A program made the translations under genes and the position numbers. Source: Pseudoalteromonas sp. XI10 (GTDB taxonomy: Bacteria; Pseudomonadota; Gammaproteobacteria; Enterobacterales; Alteromonadaceae). From it: a DNA stretch of 64,000 nt. Below, one piece after another: positions 17,263 through 27,000 of the stretch. The notes below the pieces were generated by a model that ran no database searches, was not told where the DNA came from, and saw nothing but the letters and a program-made list of their open reading frames with translations. Numbering within the stretch: position 1 is the first letter of the stretch; every line of letters begins with the position of its first letter. The stretch is taken from assembly GCF_001469895.1 (NCBI RefSeq), contig NZ_LOPY01000051.1:1-64000 (forward strand), read 5' to 3'.

Positions 17263-18180
17263 TTATATTAGGTAGGATAAACCAATACCCATTCCTAATA
17301 CGGCTAAAAATGAAACTGGGTAAAGCCAAACATAACTCGGCTCTTTATTTGCTACAGCAACAGGAGTGCTGGTTGGCGGCAGTGCTTCTGCGGCTGAGCG
17401 CATTACAAGCTCACTGTCGATACTCAATTTTTGCTGTGAAAATGCTCCCACTAAACAGCGCTCACATAATAAATTGATCAATCTTGGTACGCCTTGAGTA
17501 ACCTGATAAATCGCTTTTAACGCATCCCCTGAGAACAATGCTTGCTCTGTGCCCGCTTTAAATAAACGGTGCTTAACATAGGCAAACACTTGTCCTTCAG
17601 TGAGTGGTAATAAGTGATAACGCGCAGTAATACGCTGGGCAAGTTGTCTTAATTCAGTGCGTTTTAAAAGCTCTTGAAGCTCAGGTTGCCCTACTAATAC
17701 AATTTGCAGCAGCTTTTTATGATCTGTTTCGATATTGGTTAACAAGCGCAGCTGCTCTAGCACATCAGGTGCGAGTAATTGTGCTTCATCAATAATTAAG
17801 ATGGTGTGACCGCCCGCTTGATTGTTTGCCTCAAGGTGCTTTTTAATCACATCAGTAAGGGTCTTCAAAGTCGCATTAGTACTGTCATACTCAATCTTTA
17901 ATTCGTCACAAATACTGGCAAGCAGTTCAAGCTGTGACAAAGCCGGATTATGAATTTGTGCCACTTGGGTGTTTTCAGGTAACTGCTCTTGCAAGCTTCT
18001 TGTTAGTGTTGTTTTACCTGTACCCACTTCGCCTGTTAACAAAACGAAGCCACCCGCTTCACCTAATCCATAGGTAAGGTGCGCTAATGCCTCTTTATGG
18101 CGTTCACTAAGAAATAAATACTCAGGATTTGGGGCAATCGAAAAGGGTTTTTCTGACAAGCCAAAATAGCTTAAATACAC
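17263..18180 (-). CDS. exeA: ExeA/GspA-family AAA ATPase
   Basis: An AAA+ ATPase with Walker A GEVGTGKTT (about residues 48-56) and Walker B ILIIDEAQ (about 130-137), then sensor-like VLVGQPEL and the C-terminal helix bundle. A hydrophobic helix ends the protein (PVSFLAVLGMGIGLSYLI). The start is the GTG at 18180: AAGGA lies eight bases upstream and it gives the family-typical opening MYLSYFGLSEKPFSIAPNP. An upstream in-frame GTG at 18207 would add nine atypical residues. Compared with Aeromonas ExeA this protein lacks the peptidoglycan-binding extension beyond the membrane helix, so it is a short form. Confidence 0.9.
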   Translation of the reverse strand: MYLSYFGLSEKPFSIAPNPEYLFLSERHKEALAHLTYGLGEAGGFVLLTGEVGTGKTTLTRSLQEQLPENTQVAQIHNPALSQLELLASICDELKIEYDSTNATLKTLTDVIKKHLEANNQAGGHTILIIDEAQLLAPDVLEQLRLLTNIETDHKKLLQIVLVGQPELQELLKRTELRQLAQRITARYHLLPLTEGQVFAYVKHRLFKAGTEQALFSGDALKAIYQVTQGVPRLINLLCERCLVGAFSQQKLSIDSELVMRSAAEALPPTSTPVAVANKEPSYVWLYPVSFLAVLGMGIGLSYLI

Positions 18181-18305
18181 CGTGTTATTCCTTGCGTTTA
18201 AAATCACGGTCTATAATGGCAAAAAACATCGCTACTTAAAACCTTGTTTACATTTTATTGGCTAAATAACGTAAAATAGCGAAAAGGCAAAATTATAGGT
18301 GTTTT

Positions 18306-19415
18306 ATGCAGGTTTATTTAGTCGGTGGCGCAGTCAGAGACGCCCTACTTGGTCGTGACGTTAAAGAGCGCGACTATGTGGTAGTTGGTGCAACACCTGA
18401 ACAACTTATCAGCCAAGGCTATCAACAAGTTGGTAAAGATTTTCCGGTATTTTTACATCCACAAAGTAAAGAAGAATATGCGCTGGCTCGAACCGAGCGA
18501 AAACAAGGTCAAGGTTACACTGGCTTCATTTGTGATTTCACGCCAGATGTCACATTAGAGCAAGACTTAATTCGTCGAGATCTCACCGTAAATGCCATTG
18601 CTCAAGCTCAAGATGGCAGCTTAGTTGACCCTTTTTCTGGCCAACAAGACCTTGAAAATCGTGTATTACGTCATGTCTCCGATGCCTTTAGTGAAGACCC
18701 TCTACGCATATTACGCGTAGCGCGTTTTGCTGCTCGTTATCATTACCTAGGCTTTACTATTGCGCCAGAAACCAAGGCGCTTTTAATTGATATGGTCAAA
18801 GCCAATGAGCTAAACACGCTAACTGCTGAACGCGTTTGGTTAGAATGCGAAAAATCTCTAAGTGATGGCGCATTTAGCGAGTTTTTAAATGTGCTTGCCA
18901 GCATTGGCGGCCTGCATGTAATTAGCCCTGAGCTTGAAAATAAATGGTGTGATGAGCTTTACCATACCTTACAAGCTCGCCTTGCCTATGCGAATAAACT
19001 GCAAGTTAGTGACACTGCGTTATTATTTAGCCAAGTTACCTTAGCGCTTTCAAGCGATGAGATAAAAGCGATAGCTAGCAAGATACGCTTACCTAATGAA
19101 GTGCGCGATTTAGCGCTGTTTAGTCAAACCCATCAAACAACGTTAAGTGCAGAAAAACCATCTAGCGAGGCCGTTTTTGCTTGCTTTAACCAACTTGATT
19201 TATGGCGTCGCCCTGAACGTTTTGATCAAGTATTAAAGGTGTTAGAGATAAGTCAGCAACAGCCAGTAGCCCGCTATGACTCTTTAGTAAATGCAGCCAC
19301 ACAAGCACGGGCTGTCAACCCGCAACAGTTTATTGCACAAGGTATAAAAGGCGCAGAAATAAAAACCGCGCTTGAGCAAGCGCGGTTAAAGATTATTAAA
19401 GACTACTTTTCGTAG
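18306..19415 (+). CDS. cca: CCA-adding tRNA nucleotidyltransferase, without HD domain
   Basis: Cca adds or repairs the 3' CCA end of tRNAs. The class II nucleotidyltransferase head is complete: YLVGGAVRDALLGRDVKERD (residues 4-23), EYALARTERK, RRDLTVNAIAQ and DPFSGQQDLENRVLRHV, then EDPLRILRVARFAARY. Length is 369 residues, about 40 fewer than E. coli Cca (412). Around residues 230-265, where E. coli has the HD phosphohydrolase motif, this protein reads DTALLFSQVTLALSSDE with no HD, so that activity is probably lost. The 3' end overlaps the convergent DUF1566 gene by 13 bases. Confidence 0.95.
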   Translation: MQVYLVGGAVRDALLGRDVKERDYVVVGATPEQLISQGYQQVGKDFPVFLHPQSKEEYALARTERKQGQGYTGFICDFTPDVTLEQDLIRRDLTVNAIAQAQDGSLVDPFSGQQDLENRVLRHVSDAFSEDPLRILRVARFAARYHYLGFTIAPETKALLIDMVKANELNTLTAERVWLECEKSLSDGAFSEFLNVLASIGGLHVISPELENKWCDELYHTLQARLAYANKLQVSDTALLFSQVTLALSSDEIKAIASKIRLPNEVRDLALFSQTHQTTLSAEKPSSEAVFACFNQLDLWRRPERFDQVLKVLEISQQQPVARYDSLVNAATQARAVNPQQFIAQGIKGAEIKTALEQARLKIIKDYFS

Positions 19416-19924
19416 CGCACCAAACGCAAATAAACATCGGACGTTTTTGCGTGAAGGCTGTTGATGCCTTTATCAAATTGATACACCCAAGCTAGATCAG
19501 TGCGACTGATCCCTGAAGTGCTACTCCAGTAGTTTTGCAGCTTAGTCGATAAAAATGCGTTTTCGTTAATGCTAGGCTGCACACAACTATGCTCTAAAAT
19601 ACTTGCTAACTCTTTAACATTTGGCACATGCCAATCACTGTAATCAGCAAAAGTTGCATTTTCAGCCCCGCGTAAAGCTTCGCCCCAAGTAAGTTGCTGG
19701 CTAGTGCCCTCGCAAGTATCTGTGTCACTATCATAGCTTTGACCAAACGTACAACGTTGCCACATAAGACCCGTTTCGCTATCACTTACAGTGCCATCTT
19801 CGTTAATTACAAAACGGCTATCAGGGGTCGTCTCTGTGACGGCGCTGTAACATACTTGCGCAGCAGCAAAACCCGATTGCAGAGCAATAACGGTAAGTGC
19901 TGTAATTAAAGGTAACTTTCGCAT
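19403..19924 (-). CDS. DUF1566 (Lcl C-terminal-like) exported protein
   Basis: A 173-residue protein with a signal peptide (MRKLPLITALTVIALQSGFA, cleavage near AAA/AQV). It then carries one DUF1566 domain: FVINEDGTVSDSETGLMWQRC, TWGEALRGA, WHVPNVKELASILEHSC, NYWSSTS and LRLVRYEK at the end. DUF1566 domains are found in surface or secreted proteins of marine bacteria and resemble lectin-like folds; function is unknown. The gene starts one base after the end of the larger DUF1566 lipoprotein gene, so the two form an operon. Several cysteines suggest disulfides. Confidence 0.85.
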   Translation of the reverse strand: MRKLPLITALTVIALQSGFAAAQVCYSAVTETTPDSRFVINEDGTVSDSETGLMWQRCTFGQSYDSDTDTCEGTSQQLTWGEALRGAENATFADYSDWHVPNVKELASILEHSCVQPSINENAFLSTKLQNYWSSTSGISRTDLAWVYQFDKGINSLHAKTSDVYLRLVRYEK

Positions 19925-19925
19925 A

Positions 19926-21602
19926 TTACTCTCCCGGCGTTCTAACTAAGCGCACAAAGGCGGTATTACTTTTCGGATACGCTAAATCATTAGCTGTACT
20001 CATATCGATAATATAAGCTTGCGATAAACTCGTACCATCTGCCGCTGTTTGCGAAGTCCAATAAGGCATAAATGAACTGCTACCGGTACTTAGCTGAGTA
20101 TCACTTGGTTGATTAGGGAAGAAATCACTATTAAGCAATGTAGACTCACCTTGCTTGGCATAATCTAATAACCCTAATAACTCGGTGTAAGTTGGCACAC
20201 GCCAATTTGTACCACCGCAAAAATCGCTGCTGTTCACATCATTAATGTAAGTTTGCAGGCCACAGTCACTGGTGCTTGGGCAAGTAGAGCCGGCAGCCCC
20301 TTGCACACTACCCGTTTGCACACCACTTGAACCATTTAAATACCAGGTATAATGGTTTGTTGCTGCACGATCAGCTGTCGACGGTGGTAATGTTGAACTG
20401 GCTTCTTTTACTTCCCAAATAAGGCCCGTCACGTTATCGCGTACACAACTAAAGCTGGTCGCATCATCAGGGAGTTCGTCGGCAAATTCATTCATTTTAG
20501 TAAAATCAAACGCTAAGTCGCCCTGACCTACTTTATCTAGTTGGTTTGCGACACTATCACGACCTACATCGGCGTCTTGGCTTGGGAAGTCTTCGCTGTC
20601 ACAATTAATTTTTTGTGAGTTGTTATAGCAATCACTCATGCCTGTATCGTTAATTAAACCAAGTGGTTTTGGGCTAATATCAATTATCACAGTATCTGTG
20701 TCGCTTCGCGATTTACTGTCAGTCACGGTAACTTCTAAACTAAGCTCAGAATCGGTATCAACATCAGGGGCTACAAACGTCGTGATACACTGGTTCTGGT
20801 TTGCCAAGGTCACAGTTTCACCTGTTAATTGCTCCCAAAAACATGACTTTGTTGCTGTCACAATTTCACTATTGCTGGCATCAAGGGTTACGGTATCAAA
20901 CTCAATAACCTGCTGATCTTCACCTGCATCCGCAATAATCACTTCAACGGTTTTGTTTAAGGTAAACGATGCTTCAGTGCTTGCTGAGCCACCTTCATCA
21001 TCCGTTACAGTTAAACGCCATGTCATCGCTGTATTTGATTCAAGTAGTGGGTGAGTAAAGCTAATGGTTTGATTGTTGTAACTGTCAGCCGTTAAATCTG
21101 GGCCATCAAGTTGAGTCCACAAGTAACTGTCAACTGAGCCGTTTTCATCAATATCAACAGACTCTTCGCCACTTAATGTGATCACATCATTATATTGTGA
21201 TGGCAATTCTTCTGGAGCTGTTTGCGTGATCACTGCAACAGGCAGTTGATTATTTGATGTAATAAAAATACTGACCTGATCGGAAACAAGTTGCCCATCG
21301 GTTTGATAATTCACTTTTAAAACAAGTTCAGAGTCGAGTTTAATATCTGGAGCGGTAATGGTTTGTTCTGCGCCCTCTGCTGGAAAACCTTCTAGTGCAG
21401 GGCCACTGACTCGCTCCCAAGTAAAGGTGCCATCAGCTGGGGAGCCTTGGGCAGAGACAGTAAATTCACTTTTTTCAATAATTTGCTGATCGGAGCCTGC
21501 ATTAACTGTTGCTGCGACTGGGTTCGAATCACTCGAACCACCACCGCCGCCACAGGCTGTTAATGTCGTTAATGCAACTAGGGTAAGAGGCACTAATCTC
21601 AT
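19926..21602 (-). CDS. Large DUF1566 lipoprotein with Ig/PKD-like repeats
   Basis: A 558-residue lipoprotein. The start at the ATG at 21602 follows AAGGTGG and gives the lipoprotein signal MRLVPLTLVALTTLTAC, followed by a glycine linker (GGGGGSSDS). Three PKD/Ig-like beta domains follow over about residues 30-315, each opening with a phrase like NAGSDQQIIEKSEFTV or DAGEDQQVIEFDTVTLDAS. A C-terminal DUF1566 region (about 330-558) shows TGLIWEVKE, NWRVPTYTELLGLLDYA and AFVRLVRTPGE. It is likely anchored to the outer membrane. The 5' leader holds two identical 30-bp units with hairpins (21622-21681). Confidence 0.86.
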   Translation of the reverse strand: MRLVPLTLVALTTLTACGGGGGSSDSNPVAATVNAGSDQQIIEKSEFTVSAQGSPADGTFTWERVSGPALEGFPAEGAEQTITAPDIKLDSELVLKVNYQTDGQLVSDQVSIFITSNNQLPVAVITQTAPEELPSQYNDVITLSGEESVDIDENGSVDSYLWTQLDGPDLTADSYNNQTISFTHPLLESNTAMTWRLTVTDDEGGSASTEASFTLNKTVEVIIADAGEDQQVIEFDTVTLDASNSEIVTATKSCFWEQLTGETVTLANQNQCITTFVAPDVDTDSELSLEVTVTDSKSRSDTDTVIIDISPKPLGLINDTGMSDCYNNSQKINCDSEDFPSQDADVGRDSVANQLDKVGQGDLAFDFTKMNEFADELPDDATSFSCVRDNVTGLIWEVKEASSTLPPSTADRAATNHYTWYLNGSSGVQTGSVQGAAGSTCPSTSDCGLQTYINDVNSSDFCGGTNWRVPTYTELLGLLDYAKQGESTLLNSDFFPNQPSDTQLSTGSSSFMPYWTSQTAADGTSLSQAYIIDMSTANDLAYPKSNTAFVRLVRTPGE

Positions 21603-21621
21603 GTTTACCACCTTAAAATGC

Positions 21622-21681
21622 AAAGTCGGTCATGGCCGACTGCCAAATAAGAAAGTCGGTCATGGCCGACTGCCAAATAAG
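21622..21681. repeat. Two tandem 30-bp copies, each with a hairpin
   Basis: Positions 21622-21651 and 21652-21681 are identical. Each unit contains AGTCGG-TCATGG-CCGACT, an inverted repeat with a 6-base loop, then tgccaaataag. The pair lies in the 5' leader of the DUF1566 lipoprotein gene, starting 20 bases before its ATG. No T-run follows, so they are not clear terminators. Confidence 0.9.
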
Positions 21682-21715
21682 CTAATAACAAGCAATTAAA
21701 GTGCCAGACTAGGAA

Positions 21716-22048
21716 TTATAAATAACTATCTTGGTGAATACGTACGAAGAGCTTAGTGCCTATTTTACTGTAATCAACTTTGTACTCTCTGCCATCAAGG
21801 GCTTGAATAAACAACAAACGTTTTTCTTCTGCAAATACATCTGGGCTTGATACATACACCATCTCTAAGTAGCGCTCTTTGGCTTCACGACGGTTTTTTG
21901 GCAGGTCTTCTTTAAACGGCTCTAAACCGTTTTGAGTAACTTTAATGCGTGGATGGTTCTCACCATTCACAACCACTAAGTCGAGTTTTTTATCTTTATG
22001 TATAATTGTGTTTCGACCGCTTTTAATAAAAGAACGTTCTTGACTCAT
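21716..22048 (-). CDS. Uncharacterised cytoplasmic protein, 110 residues
   Basis: A basic, charged protein with no signal peptide or membrane helix. Predicted strands such as LDLVVVNGENHPRIKVTQNG and KLFVRIHQDSYL suggest a small beta-rich fold around a charged helix (NRREAKERYLEMVYV). I do not recognise the family. AGGAAAAGG lies upstream of the ATG, and the gene starts 33 bases after the stop of the DUF2982-like gene on the same strand, so they may be co-transcribed. Confidence 0.7.
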   Translation of the reverse strand: MSQERSFIKSGRNTIIHKDKKLDLVVVNGENHPRIKVTQNGLEPFKEDLPKNRREAKERYLEMVYVSSPDVFAEEKRLLFIQALDGREYKVDYSKIGTKLFVRIHQDSYL

Positions 22049-22081
22049 AGCCTTTTCCTACTACTTACTGCCACCTATAGC

Positions 22082-22789
22082 TTACTTTTTCTGTAAGCGA
22101 GTCTCTATAAACTCACTAGGATTCAGTTTCCAACGATTCAAATCAGCACTAAATTGCCAAATATCAACATCAAGTACATTGGCAGGCAATAATAAATCGT
22201 ATCCTGTCAACTGCCTTAAATGCTGCGTACGATTGGCAAACATGGCAATCAATCCTTTGTAAACCTGACCACTTGGGGCAGTGTAGTCCGTCTCTTCTAT
22301 TAACCATTTTGATGGGCAATCACCATTTTTGCAATGTTTTTGAATAACTTGCATAAATAGATGACGCTGCTCTATTAGTAATCGTCCGGCAATTCTTGGG
22401 TGAATCTGTGTTAAAAATTCATCTATGTTATTGAGTTTAATACCAACTGCATTTAACTCAAGATATTCTAAGCCCTGTTCCACTTTTGGTATACCACTAT
22501 GATGAAAATTAGCATGATTTAGCTGCCAATTCCCAACTTTGTGATGATAAATAAGTAAATTCTGAGTAAATGTTAGGCTAAAGTATGGTTCTTGAGTTTT
22601 TAAAAAGCCAATAAAAATTGCCGCTATGCAGGTTGTGGCTAAAAAAATCTCAACAATGCTAATTTCACCGGGCCTCAATAGGTTAACTAGCATAATAATG
22701 ATTAACCCAATACCACCAACAATTAAAAACTCACTGCCATGGCGGGATGCTTGTGCGCGCACTCTAAGTGCAGGAGGTTTCTTATCCAT
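22082..22789 (-). CDS. DUF2982-like membrane protein
   Basis: A 235-residue protein with two membrane helices near the N-terminus (about residues 21-38 and 44-62) and a soluble C-terminal domain (FSLTFTQNLLIYHHKVGNW, GLEYLELNAVGIKLNN, IHPRIAGRLLIEQRHL). Size, topology and phrases fit DUF2982, a family of Alteromonadales and Vibrionales of unknown function; this is recollection and not a search result. The start ATG lacks a clear ribosome site. Confidence 0.7.
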   Translation of the reverse strand: MDKKPPALRVRAQASRHGSEFLIVGGIGLIIIMLVNLLRPGEISIVEIFLATTCIAAIFIGFLKTQEPYFSLTFTQNLLIYHHKVGNWQLNHANFHHSGIPKVEQGLEYLELNAVGIKLNNIDEFLTQIHPRIAGRLLIEQRHLFMQVIQKHCKNGDCPSKWLIEETDYTAPSGQVYKGLIAMFANRTQHLRQLTGYDLLLPANVLDVDIWQFSADLNRWKLNPSEFIETRLQKK

Positions 22790-23027
22790 AAACAGAAAAG
22801 TAAAAAATAAACATCACAATTGTGACCAAAACTATCTTTCTAAGCGTTAAACAATAATTACATTTTGGCTCTTTACCCATACTAAAACCTCTCTTTTAGT
22901 CACAATAAAGGAACAAACTAGCCGAACTTTTAACTTTTACGCCAAATGCACAAATTTATGAGATACCTGACATACGGGGCACGTACTAATTTTGTACACT
23001 ACACTCAACTAATTTTCTGGTAACACG

Positions 23028-24083
23028 ATGATGTATTCTACACAATCTGGTAAAGCACTTTTTCCTTTTATTATTACCCTTTTACTAGGGTTATGTATTT
23101 ATTTGTATTTACCTTCAAGCCAAGGTGAGCAAAGCAACTTTGGCGACCGTGCAACTCAAGTGACAGCGCACACTGTTACAGCCGAAGAAAATGCGGTGCT
23201 AATAGAAGCAATTGGTAGTGCTCGTGCTAACCAAGCTATTTATATTCGCAGTGCACAAAACGATTATGTTACCGATATCTTTTTCAATGATGGCGACTTA
23301 GTCAGTAAAGGTCAAAAACTGGTTCAATTGCAATCTCAAGAAGAAGAGTTAGCAGTGAAAGAGCTAAGCATTAATTTACGTGAAGAACGCCGTCAACTTG
23401 AACGCCTTACTGAGCTATCTCGCTCACAGGCTACGGCTAAATCATTACTAGAAGAGCAGCTATCTCGCGTTGACGCAACCGAAGCACAACTTGAAAGCGC
23501 TAAAACAAAACTTGCCGAAATGACGATTAAAGCACCGTTCACAGGTTTACTTGGTAAGCGCGAAATTTCAATTGGTACTTATGTTAGCAATACTACAAAC
23601 ATCACCACCCTTGATGATATCAGCATCATTAAAGTCGACTTTAAAGTACCAGAAAAATACCTAGCGCAGTTACAGCTAGGAATGAAAGTGATGACGCAAA
23701 ACGATGCTTACCCTGATAAAACCTTTAACGGTAAAGTGACGCATATTAGCTCGCGTATCGATTCAGTCACTCGTAGCGTTGAAGTTACAGCAAGCTTTAT
23801 CAATGAAAAAGGCCTATTACGCCCAGGTATGCTGTTAAACACCGCATTAGAGTTAAGCTCAAACCAAGCGCTAATGGTACCAGAGAAAGCCGTCATCCCT
23901 CAGCAAGACAAACACTACGTGTTCCAAATTGAAGATGGCGTTGCTAACAAAGTCGAAGTACATGTGGCGGGTCGTCACAATGGCTGGGTAGCTATTGATA
24001 AAGGCCTTGAAAATGGGCAGCAAGTCGTGACTGAAGGCATCATTAAGATCCGTACTGGCAGCAAAGTAAGTATCAAGGGCTAA
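23028..24083 (+). CDS. RND efflux periplasmic adaptor subunit
   Basis: A 351-residue membrane fusion protein. An N-terminal helix (FPFIITLLLGLCIYLYLP) anchors it in the inner membrane rather than a lipobox. The lipoyl/hairpin region follows (NDYVTDIFFNDGDLVSKGQKLV, helical ELAVKELSINLREERRQLERL, and APFTGLLGKREISIGTYVSN), then beta-barrel and proximal domains (GKVTHISSRIDSVTRSVEV, LENGQQVVTEGIIKIRTG). It links the inner-membrane pump to an outer-membrane channel that is not encoded here. The pump gene starts 3 bases later. Confidence 0.94.
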   Translation: MMYSTQSGKALFPFIITLLLGLCIYLYLPSSQGEQSNFGDRATQVTAHTVTAEENAVLIEAIGSARANQAIYIRSAQNDYVTDIFFNDGDLVSKGQKLVQLQSQEEELAVKELSINLREERRQLERLTELSRSQATAKSLLEEQLSRVDATEAQLESAKTKLAEMTIKAPFTGLLGKREISIGTYVSNTTNITTLDDISIIKVDFKVPEKYLAQLQLGMKVMTQNDAYPDKTFNGKVTHISSRIDSVTRSVEVTASFINEKGLLRPGMLLNTALELSSNQALMVPEKAVIPQQDKHYVFQIEDGVANKVEVHVAGRHNGWVAIDKGLENGQQVVTEGIIKIRTGSKVSIKG

Positions 24084-24086
24084 ACC

Positions 24087-27000
24087 ATGAAAATTACTGA
24101 TACTAGCGTTAAACGCCCGGTCTTTGCGATCGTAATAAACCTGTTGTTACTTACCTTTGGTTTGGTGGCATTTTCTATGCTACCACTGCGAGAATATCCA
24201 GATATTGAAACACCGATTGTCAGCGTTAGCACAGATTACACCGGTGCCAGCGCAGAGATAATTGAAACTAAAATCACCCAAGTACTCGAAAACCGCATTT
24301 CAGGTATCGAAGGCATTAAAAGTATTAACTCATCAAGCCGAAATGGTCGCTCAAATATCACTATTGAGTTTAATATCAGCCGCGATATTGATGCCGCATC
24401 AAACGATGTACGCGAACGTGTAGCCCGTGCCCTTGATAGCTTACCTGAGCAAGTTCGCCCGCCAGAGGTCTCTAAATCAAACAGTGATGAAAGCCCAATT
24501 GCCTGGTTCGTACTAAACAGCACTACCATGGACTCATTACAGTTATCTGATTATGCACAACGCTTTATTGTTGACCGATTAGCGGTTGTTGATGGTGTCT
24601 CTAATGTACGCGTTGGTGGCGAGCGTAAATACGCAATGAAAATTTGGTTAAACCGTAAAGCGATGGCAGCCCGCGGTATTACCAGTAGCGATATTGAAAA
24701 CACCTTACGCACTGAAAACGTTGAACTACCTGCCGGTGAAATCGAATCTATCGACCGTGATTTTACAGTACGTACCGCGCGTAGTTATAAAGATCAGCGA
24801 GACTTTAGAAACCTAGTAATCAAGCGTGGCGATGACGGCTATTTGGTACGTTTAGGTGAAGTGGCTGATGTTCACTTAGAAGCTGCTGACGATGAAAGTT
24901 TATTCCGTGGTAATGGCCGTAATATGATTGGCTTGGGTATCGTCAAGCAAGCCAAAGCCAATACGCTAACCGTGGTTGATAATGCCCGCGCAGAGCTTGA
25001 AAAAATTAAGCGTAACCTGCCAGAAGGCACCACCATTCAAGACAGCTATGACTCATCTATTTTCATCAAAGAATCAATTGATGAAGTATACAGAACCCTT
25101 GGGATTTCAATGGCGCTAGTTGTCTTGGTTATTTACCTATTTTTAGGCAATATCCGCGCAACCCTAGTGCCTGCTGTAACCGTACCAGTGGCCTTAGTGG
25201 GCAGCTTTATGTTCTTGCTGGCTATGGGTTACTCAATCAACTTGTTAACTCTTCTGGCACTCGTGCTTGCTATCGGTTTAGTAGTAGATGATGCGATTGT
25301 AATGCTTGAGAATATTCACCGCCGTATAGAGCTGGGTGAACCACCACTGCTTGCAGCGTTTCGTGGTGCCCGTGAAGTTGGCTTTGCGATTATTGCCACC
25401 ACACTCGTACTGATTGCGGTATTCGTGCCACTAGTGTTTATGGATGGCCGTATTGGTGCCCTATTCACAGAATTTGCGATGGCAGTAAGCGCCGCAGTGT
25501 TCTTTTCTAGTATTACGGCATTAACACTTTCTCCGGCACTCTGCTCAAAAGTATTAAAAGCTTCAGAAAAAGAAAGCAAGTTTAGCCAGTGGATGGATAG
25601 AACCTTTAACAAAATCGAAAATGCCTATCGTAACTCGCTGGCTTCAAATATGGGCCGTAAGTGGAGCTTGCTACTGACTATGATTTTGGCTGGTGTTGCC
25701 AGCTTTATGCTGTTTCAAAAAGTGCCTTCAGAGCTTACTCCAAAAGAAGACCGCGGTACTTTCTTTATCATGATGAGTGGCCCAGAAGGCGCAAGTTATG
25801 AAAATAACGCTGCAAACATGGCTAAAATTGAAGAACGTTTAATGCCTTACTCTGAGTCTGGTGAATTGAGCCGAGTGCTTGTTCGTGTACCTGGCTGGGG
25901 TGGTCAAGGCGGTGTTGCTATCATTGGTATGGCCGACTGGGATAAGCGTAAGCGCTCAACCTGGGAAGTAATGGACGAAATCAGCGGTAAAATGACTGAA
26001 GTGACCGATGTGCGTGCGTTTGCAATTATGCGCCGTGGTATTGGTGGCGGTGGTTCATCTCGCCCGATTGAATTTGTACTGCAAGGTAACGATTACGACC
26101 AACTAGCCGATTGGCGAGACCGTATTATTGAGCGTGCTGAGAAAAACCCAGGCTTGGTAAGAATCGATCATGATTACAAAGAAACATTCCCGCAGTTTTT
26201 AATCAACATTGATAAAAACAAAGCCGCTGATTTAGGGGTTTCTGTATCGGATGTAGGCCGCACACTCGAAACCATGTTAGGCCAACGCCGCGTAACGACC
26301 TTTATCGACCGTGGTGAAGAATATGATGTGATTTTAAAAGGCACCAAAGAAGACTTTGCTAACCCAACTGATATCTCAAATATCTATTTAAAATCACGCA
26401 GTGGTGAATTAGTGCCGCTAGATAGCTTAATTAGCTTAAAAGAAGAAGCCACTGCATCGCGTTTAAACCGTTATAACCGTATGCGCGCAATTACTTTAAG
26501 TGCGAACTTAGCAGATGGTTATACCCTAGAAGAAGCGCTTAACTTCTTAAATCAAGTGGCAGCGGAAGAAAACGACATCGACGGTGCAATCGACTACAAG
26601 GGTGAATCTCAGCTGTTCTATGAAGGTGCATCGGCAATGACTTATGTATTCATACTAGCACTGACTGTGACCTTCTTAGTACTCGCAGCACAGTTTGAAA
26701 GCTTTATTCACCCATTTGTGATCATGCTTACTGTGCCACTTGGTTTAGTGGGTGCACTATTTGGCTTGTGGTACACCGGACTTACTCTGAATATTTACAG
26801 CCAAATTGGTATCGTAATGCTGATAGGTTTAAGTGCGAAAAACGGTATCTTGATTGTTGAGTTTGCAAACCAGCTGCGCGATAAAGGCGTTGAGTTTAAC
26901 GAAGCGATTAGCCAAGCTGCGACACAACGTTTACGCCCAATTATTATGACCTCACTAACCACAGTGATGAGCTCGGTACCGCTAGTTCTTGCAAGTGGCC

